A stretch of DNA of 63,652 nucleotides, from assembly GCA_019634245.1 (NCBI GenBank), contig JAHQVR010000089.1:1-63652 (forward strand). The letters run 5' to 3'. The DNA comes from Gammaproteobacteria bacterium (GTDB taxonomy: Bacteria; Pseudomonadota; Gammaproteobacteria; Granulosicoccales; Granulosicoccaceae). Below, one piece after another: positions 20,193 through 29,184 of this stretch. The notes below the pieces were generated by a model that was not told the origin of the DNA, made no database searches, and saw only the letters and a list, made by a program, of their open reading frames with translations. The translations under genes were made by a program, and so were the position numbers. Each line of letters starts with the position of its first letter. The stretch's first letter is position 1.

Positions 20193-20813
20193 TTAATGAA
20201 TCAAGCTGGTGATCAACCCGGCATGTCGCATCGACTGGCGGGCTCGGGTCACTCGATGGGCCACAATCACGGATTTCAGCTCGATCAGCGCCTCATCGAA
20301 CACATCATTCACGATCAGATAGTCCGCTAGATGATACTGCTGCATTTCAGCCACGGCGTCTTGGGTTCGCCGTTCTATGACTTCATCACTGTCTTGCCCA
20401 CGGCCACGTAATCGCTCTAGCAGTTCAGCACGCGAGGGTGGCAAAATAAAAATCCAGACGACATCTTCAAGCATCCGTTTGACCTGTGCAGCCCCCTGCC
20501 AATCGATCTCCAAAATGACGTCCTTGCCCTGATCGATGAGTTGGTCCACCGAGGCGACACTGGTGCCATAATAGTTCCCGAACACCTCGGCATATTCTAG
20601 AAACTGGTCATCGTCGATCATTTTTTCAAATGTCGGTCGCTCGATATAGTGGTAATCCTGTCCGTCGACGTCTCCGGGGCGCATACCTCGAGTGGTGTGG
20701 GACACGGCGACGGCGACATTATCTAAATCAGCGATGACTCGGCGTACCAGGCTGGTTTTCCCAGCTCCCGATGGTGCCGATACAATAAACATTTGTGCTT
20801 GGCTGGATTTCAT
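20193..20813 (-). CDS. gmk: Guanylate kinase
   Basis: Gmk phosphorylates GMP to GDP in purine nucleotide metabolism. The 206 aa length is normal. The P-loop SAPSGAGKTSL lies near residue 12, the GMP-binding VSHTTRGMRPGDVDGQDYHY near 38, and DVILEIDWQGAAQVK near 93 carries the second phosphate-binding region. A standard GKS-type lid region with RLRGRGQDS follows. It is upstream of rpoZ in the conserved gmk-rpoZ-spoT order. In Pseudomonas rph and yicC lie nearby, but here a glycosyltransferase diverges from it. Confidence 0.97.
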   Translation of the reverse strand: MKSSQAQMFIVSAPSGAGKTSLVRRVIADLDNVAVAVSHTTRGMRPGDVDGQDYHYIERPTFEKMIDDDQFLEYAEVFGNYYGTSVASVDQLIDQGKDVILEIDWQGAAQVKRMLEDVVWIFILPPSRAELLERLRGRGQDSDEVIERRTQDAVAEMQQYHLADYLIVNDVFDEALIELKSVIVAHRVTRARQSMRHAGLITSLIH

Positions 20814-20859
20814 TGCGCTGCCATATGATCAATCTTTCTCTACTATAGCGGCTAATCCG

Positions 20860-21912
20860 GTGCACGACGCGACATCCCCTCTGATCTCTGTGATCATGCC
20901 CATAAAATCCTGGGGGCCCTACACAGCCGATGCCATCGCCAGTATCCGCCAGCAGAGTTACTCTCAGTTGGAGTTATTGTTGGTGACTGGCATGGATCAT
21001 GAAACGGTCCTAGATAAGGTGCCCAGCGATGCCAGAATTCGGATTCTGAAGCGACGCCAGCCGGGAATCGTATCGGCATTGAACACAGGGATTGAAGCCG
21101 CCCACGGCGACTATATTGCCCGCATGAACGATGACGATCTGGCCCATGCCCACAGACTAGACACCCAATTCAACTATTTGGAAAGGAATCCAAGCATCGA
21201 TATTTGCGGCACAACCATAGAGTTTTTCTCCACCAATGGATCCGTGCAGGGAGGCAATTTGCGCTATCAGCATTGGCTCAACCAAACGGACACACCAGAA
21301 TCACTGGTCGAGCAGCTGTTTGTGGAATCTCCCCTGCCGCATCCCACTTGGATGGCTCCTGCCCGTACTTGGCAGACGGTTGGCGCTTACAGAGAATTTA
21401 ACGGCCCAGAAGACTACGATTGGTTACTTCGCGCGTGGTTAGCCGGTTTAACCATGGGTAAAACCTCTGGAGCCTCTAACCAGCCTGACGCCGATGGTCC
21501 GTTGTTGCAATGGCGAGAACACAGCGAGCGATTAACGCATCGCGATACACGCTACCGACGGGAAGCCTTTATCCAGCTTAAAGCCTCAACGCTATGCGAT
21601 GCTCGATGCGCTCTTGGGCTCAACCATGGCCGAGGAATCTGGATTGTGGGCACGGGCCGAAATGCCCGCTACTGGTGCGATGCACTGCACAACCAGCAGG
21701 CTAATGTACTTGGGTTTGTCGACCTACCCAGTGACAGCCGAGCTCAGCAAAAGCGACATTTGCCGGTCATTGACTACGAGCAACTCTGGTCACTGCGCAA
21801 TGATAGTTTGATCATCACAGCCATTACGCAACCCATGGCTAAAGGACAATTGTTGCAATGGTTTGATCAACATCGGTTGGTTTCGATGCAAGACTACGTG
21901 ATCGGCGGCTAG
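20860..21912 (+). CDS. Family 2 glycosyltransferase with C-terminal Rossmann-like domain
   Basis: This is a GT-A fold sugar transferase, probably cytosolic, using an unidentified nucleotide sugar. The catalytic domain starts [21 protein letters not shown] and has the acidic metal motif [14 protein letters not shown] and the downstream [15 protein letters not shown] element. After about residue 258 a second domain begins ([14 protein letters not shown], later [10 protein letters not shown]), with a GxGxxA nucleotide-binding look. The frame is open from 20692, but that would overlap gmk; GTG 20860 (MHDATSPL) is the first good start after it, giving 350 aa. The start is inferred. No polysaccharide genes surround it. 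Confidence 0.82.
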   Translation: MHDATSPLISVIMPIKSWGPYTADAIASIRQQSYSQLELLLVTGMDHETVLDKVPSDARIRILKRRQPGIVSALNTGIEAAHGDYIARMNDDDLAHAHRLDTQFNYLERNPSIDICGTTIEFFSTNGSVQGGNLRYQHWLNQTDTPESLVEQLFVESPLPHPTWMAPARTWQTVGAYREFNGPEDYDWLLRAWLAGLTMGKTSGASNQPDADGPLLQWREHSERLTHRDTRYRREAFIQLKASTLCDARCALGLNHGRGIWIVGTGRNARYWCDALHNQQANVLGFVDLPSDSRAQQKRHLPVIDYEQLWSLRNDSLIITAITQPMAKGQLLQWFDQHRLVSMQDYVIGG

Positions 21913-22000
21913 TCATGCAAACATCATTCTACAAATCTTTGTTATCGTTAATAATAGCGATCAACGTTCACTCATTTCATCTTTTAGGCAAAAGCACACT

Positions 22001-23194
22001 ATGAACATTCACGAGTATCAAGCAAAGGCGTTAATCAAAAAATTTGGCGCTCCCGTTTCTGATGGCATGCCCATCCTGTCCGCAGATGACATTGACGCCG
22101 CCATTGCTGCGTTACCTGGGCCCGTCTACGTGGTTAAAAGTCAAATTCACGCAGGTGGGCGCGGCAAGGGCAAATTCAAAGAGCTCGCCGAGGATGCCAA
22201 AGGCGGAGTACGAGTGAGCTTTTCAGCTGAAGAAGCCAAGCAAAATGCTCAAGAGATGCTCGGCAAAACACTGGTCACTAAACAGACCGGACCTGAAGGC
22301 AAACAGGTGAACCGCCTGTACATCGAAGATGGCGCTGATATTGATCAGGAACTCTACCTCTCAATATTGGTGGATAGAGAAACCAGCCAGGTATCTTTTG
22401 TCGCCTCCACTGAAGGTGGAATGGATATCGAAGCCGTGGCTCACGATACACCCGAGAAAATTCACACAGTCGCCATCGATCCATTAACAGGCATTGTTGA
22501 CACCGATGTTGCCAAACTCACCCAGGCTTTTGAACTCACTGGGGAGGCAGCCGACGATGCCAAAACGTTGTTCCCGCTGCTGTACAACGCTTTCGTCGAT
22601 TCCGACATGAGCCTACTGGAAATCAATCCGCTGGTGACATTGAAAGATGGCCATCTCAAGGTGCTCGATGCGAAAGTATCATTCGACAACAACGCTCTGT
22701 TTCGCCACCCCGACATCGTTGAGCTGCGAGATGAGACCGAGGAGGATGAAAAAGAGATCGAAGCGTCAAAGTATGATTTGGCCTACATTGCCTTGGATGG
22801 TGACATCGGTTGCATGGTAAACGGAGCCGGGCTTGCGATGGCCACTATGGATATCATCAAACTCTACGGTGCATCCCCTGCCAACTTTCTGGATGTCGGT
22901 GGCGGCGCTACCACGGAAAAAGTCACAGCGGCGTTCAAAATCATCACCTCAGACCCGAATGTCAAAGGCATTTTAGTGAACATATTTGGTGGCATTATGC
23001 GCTGTGATGTTATTGCCGAAGGCGTTGTACAAGCCGTTCAAGATGTCGGTTTGTCAGTACCTCTGGTAGTTCGATTAGAAGGCACTAAAGTGAAGGAGGG
23101 CAACGCAATCATTAACGATAGTGAGCTGAACGTTATTGCAGCCGACGATCTTGACGATGCGGCTCAGAAAATTGTTAAAGCAGTGAAAGGATAA
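22001..23194 (+). CDS. sucC: Succinyl-CoA synthetase beta subunit
   Basis: SucC, with SucD, converts succinyl-CoA to succinate with substrate-level nucleotide phosphorylation in the TCA cycle. The 397 aa protein has the ATP-grasp N-terminus [19 protein letters not shown], the nucleotide-binding [15 protein letters not shown] near residue 45, the metal-binding LEINPLV near 207, and the C-terminal [13 protein letters not shown] and [15 protein letters not shown], which contacts SucD. It is 4 bases from sucD. Here sucCD stand apart from sucAB-lpd, which lie on the other strand about 6 kb away. Confidence 0.97.
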   Translation: MNIHEYQAKALIKKFGAPVSDGMPILSADDIDAAIAALPGPVYVVKSQIHAGGRGKGKFKELAEDAKGGVRVSFSAEEAKQNAQEMLGKTLVTKQTGPEGKQVNRLYIEDGADIDQELYLSILVDRETSQVSFVASTEGGMDIEAVAHDTPEKIHTVAIDPLTGIVDTDVAKLTQAFELTGEAADDAKTLFPLLYNAFVDSDMSLLEINPLVTLKDGHLKVLDAKVSFDNNALFRHPDIVELRDETEEDEKEIEASKYDLAYIALDGDIGCMVNGAGLAMATMDIIKLYGASPANFLDVGGGATTEKVTAAFKIITSDPNVKGILVNIFGGIMRCDVIAEGVVQAVQDVGLSVPLVVRLEGTKVKEGNAIINDSELNVIAADDLDDAAQKIVKAVKG

Positions 23195-23198
23195 CCCC

Positions 23199-24110
23199 AT
23201 GTCGATTCTAATCAATAAAGACACCAAAGTTCTCGTTCAAGGCCTAACCGGCAAAACCGGTACCTTTCACACCGAACAAGCACTGGCCTACCACGGTACT
23301 CAAATGATCGGTGGCATCCATCCCAAGAAAGGGGGCACTATCTGGACGGGCAATGTGGGCGATAACACCACCGCCGATCTACCCATCTTCGCCTCTGTTA
23401 AGGAAGCAAAAGAAGATACCGGTGCCAACGCCTCGGTGATCTATGTCCCCCCCGCTGGTGCCGCCGGTGCAATCATTGAAGCCATAGACGCAGAAGTTCC
23501 GCTGATCATCTGTATTACCGAAGGCGTGCCAGTGCGAGACATGGTCGAAGTCAAGGCGCGTCTGAATGACTCCAACTCACGCTTGGTTGGCCCCAACTGT
23601 CCGGGTTTACTCACTCCAAACGAGTGCAAAATCGGCATAATGCCAGGCAGTATTTTTAAACAAGGCTCTGTCGGCGTTGTATCGCGCTCAGGAACATTAA
23701 CTTACGAAGCGGTTTTTCAAACCACTAATGCCGGGCTGGGACAAACTACCGCCGTGGGTATCGGTGGTGATCCCGTCAAGGGCACCGAATTTATCGATGT
23801 CTTGGATTTATTTCTCGATGACGATGACACTAAATCGATCATTATGATTGGGGAAATCGGTGGTTCGGCCGAAGAAGAAGCTGCCGAGTGGCTCACCGAG
23901 CAAGCCAAACAGGGTCGTAAAAAACCCGTGGCTGGATTCATTGCAGGACGCACAGCTCCTCCGGGTCGGACCATGGGTCATGCGGGGGCTGTTATCTCAG
24001 GCGGTAAAGGCGGTGCCGATGACAAGATCGCCGCCATGGAGCAAGCCGGAATTGTCGTATCCAAATCGCCTGCCAAGCTTGGCGAAGCCCTGCTCAGTGC
24101 GATTGGCTAA
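23199..24110 (+). CDS. sucD: Succinyl-CoA synthetase alpha subunit
   Basis: SucD binds CoA and carries the phosphohistidine of succinyl-CoA synthetase. The 303 aa length is typical, slightly longer than the 289 aa E. coli protein. The N-terminal CoA-binding [22 protein letters not shown], the [10 protein letters not shown] segment near 131, [22 protein letters not shown] with the active-site His, and a final GEALLSAIG are all present. It follows sucC by 4 bases and is convergent with the choline sulfatase gene. A hairpin at 24150-24177 lies between them. Confidence 0.97.
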   Translation: MSILINKDTKVLVQGLTGKTGTFHTEQALAYHGTQMIGGIHPKKGGTIWTGNVGDNTTADLPIFASVKEAKEDTGANASVIYVPPAGAAGAIIEAIDAEVPLIICITEGVPVRDMVEVKARLNDSNSRLVGPNCPGLLTPNECKIGIMPGSIFKQGSVGVVSRSGTLTYEAVFQTTNAGLGQTTAVGIGGDPVKGTEFIDVLDLFLDDDDTKSIIMIGEIGGSAEEEAAEWLTEQAKQGRKKPVAGFIAGRTAPPGRTMGHAGAVISGGKGGADDKIAAMEQAGIVVSKSPAKLGEALLSAIG

Positions 24111-24149
24111 GCGCCGGACTTTCGATAAGCTGTCTTTCGCAAGATAACC

Positions 24150-24177
24150 TCTGCCTCGGCACTATCGCCGGGGCAGA
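24150..24177. terminator. Possible convergent-end hairpin between sucD and betC
   Basis: TCTGCC (24150-24155), a bulge T, CGGC (24157-24160), a six-base loop, GCCG (24167-24170), a bulge G, and GGCAGA (24172-24177) form an almost complete ten-base-pair stem, placed 40 bases after sucD and spanning the last codons and stop of betC. Neither strand has a run of U downstream, so efficiency as an intrinsic terminator is doubtful. It may act on both strands or only shield 3' ends. Confidence 0.4.
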
Positions 24178-25667
24178 TAGTCAAATGCCCATTCGTTGTA
24201 TCCCTCTTCCCCTCGATACCAAATGACTTCATCACCTGCGTTTTCTTCGTGATTCCAACGAGGCTTAACTCCCTGCGAATTGCTGGCGAGTATCAGGCGT
24301 CGTCGAGCCTGGCTTAGCTTGATGCTGTGGGTTAACGCAACGCTATCCCACTTCGAATCAACCTCCTCCTGAAATTTCGCCACTCGAGCGGCATGCTCAG
24401 ACAGCGTTGCGAGGTTCGTCATTTCATTGGGGTCTGACTCGGTATCAAACAACAAGGCAGGATCAGCACTTGAGCTTATGTATTTATAACGGCCACGGCG
24501 GATCATAAATATGGGTGCCGTGGTGGCTTCGGCTAAGTACTCTGCATAGATCGGTCGATCTACATCCTGCCCTTGGTTCAAGCCCAAGACCTGTGGGCAA
24601 AGATCGATACCATCGAGTTCTTCAACGGAACCACGCCACTCGCTCGACGATGCCATACCCATGAAGGTCGGCAACAGATCAACCAAGGAAGCTGGTGTTG
24701 ATATTCGGTTAGGTGTTTGATTCGGAATTTTTATTAGCAATGGAATTCTCAGAGACGGTTCAAAGAAATGTTTTTTGAACCACATACCGCGCTCACCCAA
24801 CATCTCACCGTGATCAGAGGTAAACACGATCGCCGTATTGTCCGCCAAACCCACCGATTCCAACGTATCTACTATCTCTCCAACCATGTTATCGATGTAA
24901 CTAATCGACCCAAAGTAGGCGCGTCGTGCCCGCGCTACATCTTCATATGGAAACTGCACATCCAACATCCCAAAATCACTCAGCAGACGATACGAGTGAG
25001 CATCATGCTGTTCGGCGGGTAGAGCCGCGATCTGAGGCATGGGAATATTCACACCTTCATACAAATCCCAAAACGGTTTTTGACATAAATACGGTTCATG
25101 TGGGTGGGTATAAGACACTTGCAAAAAGAACGGTCGCTCATCTTTGGATCGTACCGTATCGTAAATAAACTGAACGGCTTGGAAAGTCACCAGATTATCA
25201 AAATCAATTTGCACCGAACGCTCACAAACACCTGATACCAAAACACTACGAGGATCATTAGTATCTCGTTCACCTTCATCACCCCAATTCGGTACCCATG
25301 AGAAATCGGCCGGATATAAGTCAGCCGTCAGTCGCTTCTCAAAACCGTGATACTGATCGGGTCCGATAAAATGCATCTTTCCCGACAGTGCAGTTTGATA
25401 TCCCGCAGCCCGTAGATAGTGCGCGTAAGTCGGAATGGAGGCAGGCATTTCAGCTGCGTTGTCATAGGCGCCAATGGCTGAACATAATTTACCTGATGCC
25501 ATAGAGAAGCGTGAGGGTGCACACAGCGGAAAATTACAATATGCCGTTTCAAACACTGAACCTGAATCGGCCAGCCGGTCGAGGTGAGGGGCATGACAAA
25601 AAGTATTGCCATAGGAGCGCAATGAGCTTGCAGTTAACTGATCAACCTGAACAAACACTATGTTCAT
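24162..25667 (-). CDS. betC: Choline-sulfatase
   Basis: BetC hydrolyses choline-O-sulfate to choline and sulfate, feeding glycine betaine synthesis or carbon and sulfur supply. The 501 aa protein is a type I sulfatase. Its active-site motif is CAPSR at residues 49-53, where Cys49 would be converted to formylglycine. The BetC-like segments SGKMHFIGPDQYHGFEKRL, DLYPADFSWVPNW, and FTSDHGEMLGERGMWFKKHF (metal ligands) match choline-sulfatases rather than arylsulfatases. I use ATG 25667; a TTG at 25685 adds six residues. The gene is 104 bases after the sensor kinase on the same strand, with TTGACG, a fair -35 element, in the gap. No betA or betB is nearby. Confidence 0.87.
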   Translation of the reverse strand: MNIVFVQVDQLTASSLRSYGNTFCHAPHLDRLADSGSVFETAYCNFPLCAPSRFSMASGKLCSAIGAYDNAAEMPASIPTYAHYLRAAGYQTALSGKMHFIGPDQYHGFEKRLTADLYPADFSWVPNWGDEGERDTNDPRSVLVSGVCERSVQIDFDNLVTFQAVQFIYDTVRSKDERPFFLQVSYTHPHEPYLCQKPFWDLYEGVNIPMPQIAALPAEQHDAHSYRLLSDFGMLDVQFPYEDVARARRAYFGSISYIDNMVGEIVDTLESVGLADNTAIVFTSDHGEMLGERGMWFKKHFFEPSLRIPLLIKIPNQTPNRISTPASLVDLLPTFMGMASSSEWRGSVEELDGIDLCPQVLGLNQGQDVDRPIYAEYLAEATTAPIFMIRRGRYKYISSSADPALLFDTESDPNEMTNLATLSEHAARVAKFQEEVDSKWDSVALTHSIKLSQARRRLILASNSQGVKPRWNHEENAGDEVIWYRGEEGYNEWAFDYLPRR

Positions 25668-25789
25668 TTTAGATTTACCGTTCAAGAGCCGCCCCCAATT
25701 CGTTTACACCAAAGCGAGTCATCGAATCCCTCCGGTCAGTTCACCCTCACCTTACACACAATCCCGTTTCTTTGCGTCAAAGAGCCAGG

Positions 25790-27058
25790 CTAGTCAAAGC
25801 AAATGTGTAGTTGGGCACCACCAAGCGACTCACTACGATCAATGGAGATGGTGGCACCGTGGTGTTTAGCAATTCGGAAGGCCACCGCCAACCCCAATCC
25901 ATAACCTTGATTTGCACCAGCCGCACCTCGCTCAAAGGGCTTTATTACCCAATCACGCTGGTCTTCGGGGATACCTGGTCCATCATCACTAATCGTAATT
26001 TCCTTGGCGCCACCCTTGAGCGACATGCGCACAGTGACTTTTTGGCGAGCGTGTTTTACTGCATTTTGTAAAATATTATTGAACAGCGTAGCTAAATGTT
26101 CGATACAACCAAACGTGTCTAAACGATCGTTTGCAGATAAGTTATCTTCGATGAGCTGCATCTCCACCTCATCATCGTAAAACTGCGCTACACACTCAGT
26201 AAGAAGATCGCGCAAGCTCAGGTGTTGCTTCTCCACACCGTCCATGACATTGTCAAGACGGGCAAACTGCAGATGGGAATCTACTAGGGATTCCATTTCC
26301 CTCAGATCACGGTGTATGCGATCCAGATAGCGACGATCCTGAACTGTGGCTTTTTCAGTCAGTGTGTCAATGCCGAATCGCAGTCGAGCCAACGGTGTTC
26401 TCAAGTCATGACTGACGGCTGATGTGAGTAATTTATTGTCCTCTATAAGCTGCTGGATTTGATCCGCCATTCGATTGAAGTCGGTTTCAATGTCCTTAAT
26501 ATAGGAGACACCCTGGCTATTCACACGACTCTTCAAGTCCCCCTCACCAAACGACTTGGTTGAATGGGCGAGCAACCGTAGTCGATGCAGCAGAGGTTCA
26601 AGCCAAAGCAGCACCGCACCGAGAGTACCAATATAAAACACACTGGTGAAAACCCAAGCCAAACCATCGCTCGGTTCTTTGGGCCATTGATCGCTGGAAA
26701 CACTGATAACTTTCTGGCTTGTTGACAGAAAATAATAAATCGTCATGCCTCGTTCAGACTCGAGGACCAAAGGCTCACCGTCTTCAAACGCGGGGCGTAG
26801 TGGCTCAGGCAGAGGTAATTCTTGTCTATCGATGAAACTCACTCGATAGTCACTCGCTACTGGCCAATGATCGATGAGACCCTCAGGGTGTGGTGCGCTA
26901 TCCAGCATGATGGCTAATCCACGGCCAAAACTACTGACTTGTGCAACGGAATCCATGGGTTTACTGCTATAGCGCTCAAACATCGCATCAAGGAGCAGTC
27001 CAACACCAAAAATGGCGATGATGACTACCAGCAATAAAGATATGGGTAACCTACGCAC
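25790..27058 (-). CDS. rstB: RstB-like sensor histidine kinase
   Basis: This membrane sensor kinase, probably paired with the upstream response regulator, senses an unknown periplasmic signal. The 422 aa protein has a membrane span at about 5-24, a periplasmic domain of roughly 110 residues, a second span at about 135-155, a HAMP-like region, and the dimerisation helix AVSHDLRTPLARLRFG with phosphoacceptor His217. The catalytic domain shows NNILQNAVKHA (N box), DDGPGIPEDQ (G1) and GYGLGLAVAFRI (G2). Overall order and size resemble RstB of E. coli. The gene symbol is by similarity and operon context. Confidence 0.86.
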   Translation of the reverse strand: MRRLPISLLLVVIIAIFGVGLLLDAMFERYSSKPMDSVAQVSSFGRGLAIMLDSAPHPEGLIDHWPVASDYRVSFIDRQELPLPEPLRPAFEDGEPLVLESERGMTIYYFLSTSQKVISVSSDQWPKEPSDGLAWVFTSVFYIGTLGAVLLWLEPLLHRLRLLAHSTKSFGEGDLKSRVNSQGVSYIKDIETDFNRMADQIQQLIEDNKLLTSAVSHDLRTPLARLRFGIDTLTEKATVQDRRYLDRIHRDLREMESLVDSHLQFARLDNVMDGVEKQHLSLRDLLTECVAQFYDDEVEMQLIEDNLSANDRLDTFGCIEHLATLFNNILQNAVKHARQKVTVRMSLKGGAKEITISDDGPGIPEDQRDWVIKPFERGAAGANQGYGLGLAVAFRIAKHHGATISIDRSESLGGAQLHICFD

Positions 27059-27087
27059 GAATGGGCTTTAGAACATAATTGAGGACA

Positions 27088-27789
27088 CTACCAGGCATCG
27101 AGTGCAAACACATAACCTTTACCCCAGACGGTTTTTATCTTAGTCGGTTTAGCACTGTCATCATCTAATTTTTTTCTCAGTCGAGACACCATAATATCCA
27201 CAGATCGATTGAATCCATCGTATTCAATACCGCGCATCTGTTCGACAATCTCCTCACGAGTGAATACTTCTCCAGCTCTGCCACTCAACAACCAAAGTAA
27301 ATCAAATTCATGGGTGGATAGCTCCACGCTAGAATTTCTCATCAGAACGCTGCGTGATTCAGAATCGATTTTCAATTCGCCAAATTCTCGTACTATTTGA
27401 TTTTTAAGTGCCGCAGAGCCTCTTTCTAACAATCGATTAATTCGAGTAACCAAAGCTTTTGGGCGAACCGGCTTTACCATGTAATCATTCGCACCCATCT
27501 CAAAACCAATGACTTCATCCGACTCATCGCCCCGAGCGGTCAGCATTAATATAGGCTTAGAATAAAATCGTCGCAGTTGCGAGCAGACTTCAAAACCATC
27601 TTTAACGGGTAGATTTATGTCTAATAGAACCATATCAGGATCATCCATCTTAACCAGTTCAATGGCTTCATCGCCTCTGTCTGCGATAGCGATGTCAAAA
27701 TGATTTTCCAGCAGGTAGTCTCCTATCCAATCGGCAAGCGACTTGTCATCCTCCACAATTAATATATAGGGCAACGCTTGCTCGCTCAC
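27088..27789 (-). CDS. rstA: RstA-like OmpR-family response regulator
   Basis: This is a DNA-binding response regulator, 233 aa. The receiver domain has the acidic pair ED at 13-14, phosphoacceptor Asp57 in MVLLDINLPVKDG, and the conserved Lys in YMVKPVRPKAL. The C-terminal winged helix begins about residue 130 and includes LSTHEFDLLWLLSGRAGEVFTR and RSVDIMVSRLRKKLDDD, which is the recognition-helix region, then KTVWGKGYVF. It ends 29 bases before the kinase and abuts the DUF3019 gene by a 1-base overlap. Two sites near 29.1 kb match the E. coli RstA box, supporting the name. Confidence 0.88.
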   Translation of the reverse strand: MSEQALPYILIVEDDKSLADWIGDYLLENHFDIAIADRGDEAIELVKMDDPDMVLLDINLPVKDGFEVCSQLRRFYSKPILMLTARGDESDEVIGFEMGANDYMVKPVRPKALVTRINRLLERGSAALKNQIVREFGELKIDSESRSVLMRNSSVELSTHEFDLLWLLSGRAGEVFTREEIVEQMRGIEYDGFNRSVDIMVSRLRKKLDDDSAKPTKIKTVWGKGYVFALDAW

Positions 27790-28160
27790 TAAAACAACCT
27801 CCAGCGATTACGTTTACGCGACTGTTTATACACCCATGCCACATTGACCACAGAGTTGCTCAGTGCTTGACCCCGATCACCCACCAACCGAAACTCGACG
27901 GATTTTTCCGACGCGAAACGATATCGATATTCTGCAACTTCTACCGCTTGCCAGCATTGTAATGGCTCACTTTGCGAACCCATAAACAAACAAAATTCAT
28001 TCTGTAATGGCGCCTTCATAGTAATGGTGAGCGTTTGATAACACACTTGACCCTTATTAAGCGCAACACATTTACTCGGTGAGATGATCAGCTCAGCATC
28101 CTGAGCTTGAACGGTGTGTACACTCAGAATCATCACGATTAAGGCAATGGCAAATTTCAT
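27789..28160 (-). CDS. DUF3019 periplasmic protein
   Basis: The function is unknown; the product is a DUF3019 family member. From ATG 28160 it is 123 aa, with a clear signal peptide MKFAIALIVMILSVHTVQAQD cleaved after the AQA-like site. The mature part has cysteines near SPSKCVALNKGQVCYQT and NEFCLFMG...EPLQCWQ that could form disulfides, and a conserved WVYKQSRKRNRWRLF C-terminus. DUF3019 genes are commonly found beside RstAB-like two-component genes and MipA/OmpV genes in marine gammaproteobacteria (from general knowledge, not checked), and this is that arrangement. An accessory sensing or OMP-assembly role is plausible. Confidence 0.83.
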   Translation of the reverse strand: MKFAIALIVMILSVHTVQAQDAELIISPSKCVALNKGQVCYQTLTITMKAPLQNEFCLFMGSQSEPLQCWQAVEVAEYRYRFASEKSVEFRLVGDRGQALSNSVVNVAWVYKQSRKRNRWRLF

Positions 28161-28173
28161 AACCAAAGCCCAG

Positions 28174-29007
28174 TTAGTTAAATAAAATATAGTTAACACC
28201 GATACGCCCTATATACATATCCTCTCCTTGGGCTAGCGGACTATCAGAAACTGAATCGGGAAATTTCGCATACTCCACCTGAAGATCAACGGTCCATTTC
28301 TCTGAAAGGGGTACGATTGCCCCTAACTGAATGGAGGGCATCACACCATCTGCCGCCTGATACTGAGGAATCTCTGCCGTAGCCTCCGCTGCAGAGACAC
28401 CAAAGAAATGATCAATCACGTTTTCTGAAAAGTATCTTATTCCAGCCAATCCATAGAAATTCCAATTTAACACTTGCTTTTGCTGACCGACATGCACGGC
28501 TCCCACATAGCCATTGTGCGAATCTAAAACGTCGCTCACCAATTCAAATTGAAGTAAGCGATCATCAAATAAATAGCTGGTTCTAACTCCTAGGCTTATG
28601 TCCCCTGGACGATCTTCAATCGATTCTAGATTGTCAATGTCACTGTAATCGACATCCCCAAATTGATTAGTCGCGATGAGCTCCAAGCTGCCTTTCTCAT
28701 TATCAAAAACGCTATATCCAATGGTTATATTGCTAAAACTATCTTGGACTATTTCGGCGAATAAGCCTTTGTACTGGGCGCGCCCTTCCAGTGATAGATC
28801 TATTGCGTGTATTGGATCGTCCGACTCTTCGATAGTCGTGCCATTAAAGCCTACCAACGGAACTGAAACCGTGGTCAAGCCAAAACCTATCTCGGCGTAG
28901 GCACTGCCACTTCCAGATGCTTGACGTACGTCTCTGGTGGGATCCGCAGCCAGTACCTTGGCACTGAGAAATAACAATAATGGGATGGCAATTTTATAAG
29001 AGCTCAT
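28174..29007 (-). CDS. MipA/OmpV family outer-membrane protein
   Basis: MipA/OmpV proteins are outer-membrane beta-barrels; E. coli MipA scaffolds murein enzymes, and OmpV family members are surface proteins. The 277 aa product has a signal peptide MSSYKIAIPLLLFLSAKVLA with cleavage before ADPTR, then many alternating amphipathic strands (SAYAEIGFGLTTVSVPLVGF, GDISLGVRTSYLFDDRL, NWNFYGLAGIRYF, WTVDLQVEYAKFP) and a terminal FN, where the last residue of a barrel is usually aromatic. It is the first gene of the mipA-DUF3019-rstA-rstB operon. An RstA-box-like site (29066-29079) lies 59-72 bases upstream of the ATG. Confidence 0.82.
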   Translation of the reverse strand: MSSYKIAIPLLLFLSAKVLAADPTRDVRQASGSGSAYAEIGFGLTTVSVPLVGFNGTTIEESDDPIHAIDLSLEGRAQYKGLFAEIVQDSFSNITIGYSVFDNEKGSLELIATNQFGDVDYSDIDNLESIEDRPGDISLGVRTSYLFDDRLLQFELVSDVLDSHNGYVGAVHVGQQKQVLNWNFYGLAGIRYFSENVIDHFFGVSAAEATAEIPQYQAADGVMPSIQLGAIVPLSEKWTVDLQVEYAKFPDSVSDSPLAQGEDMYIGRIGVNYILFN

Positions 29008-29065
29008 GGATCACAGCCTGATTTTTTATTTGAATTTATTATTGCGGCAGCCTCGCTAAATAATC

Positions 29066-29079
29066 TGTAACAGGATGTA
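29066..29079 (-). promoter_or_regulatory. RstA-box-like site upstream of mipA
   Basis: On the minus strand the sequence reads TACATCCTGTTACA. It matches the published E. coli RstA box TACATNTNGTTACA at 11 of 12 fixed positions. It faces mipA and ends 59 bases before its start codon. It is close enough to be a promoter-proximal activator site for the operon that encodes the RstA-like regulator. Confidence 0.55.
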
Positions 29080-29108
29080 TTTCGGTGGCGGTGATCCTCC
29101 CCAGCTGT

Positions 29109-29122
29109 TACGGCTCGTTACA
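29109..29122 (+). promoter_or_regulatory. RstA-box-like site upstream of the lipoprotein gene
   Basis: The plus strand reads TACGGCTCGTTACA, matching the RstA box at 10 of 12 fixed positions. GTTAC also occurs at 29107 and again at 29117, exactly 10 bases apart, the spacing of tandem OmpR-family half-sites. It faces the serine-hydrolase lipoprotein gene and lies 63-76 bases before its ATG. Confidence 0.45.
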
Positions 29123-29184
29123 CCTTACCGAGAAAAAGCTGGCTAGTTTTCAAGCTTCGAATGAAAACACAAAGGGAATATACC

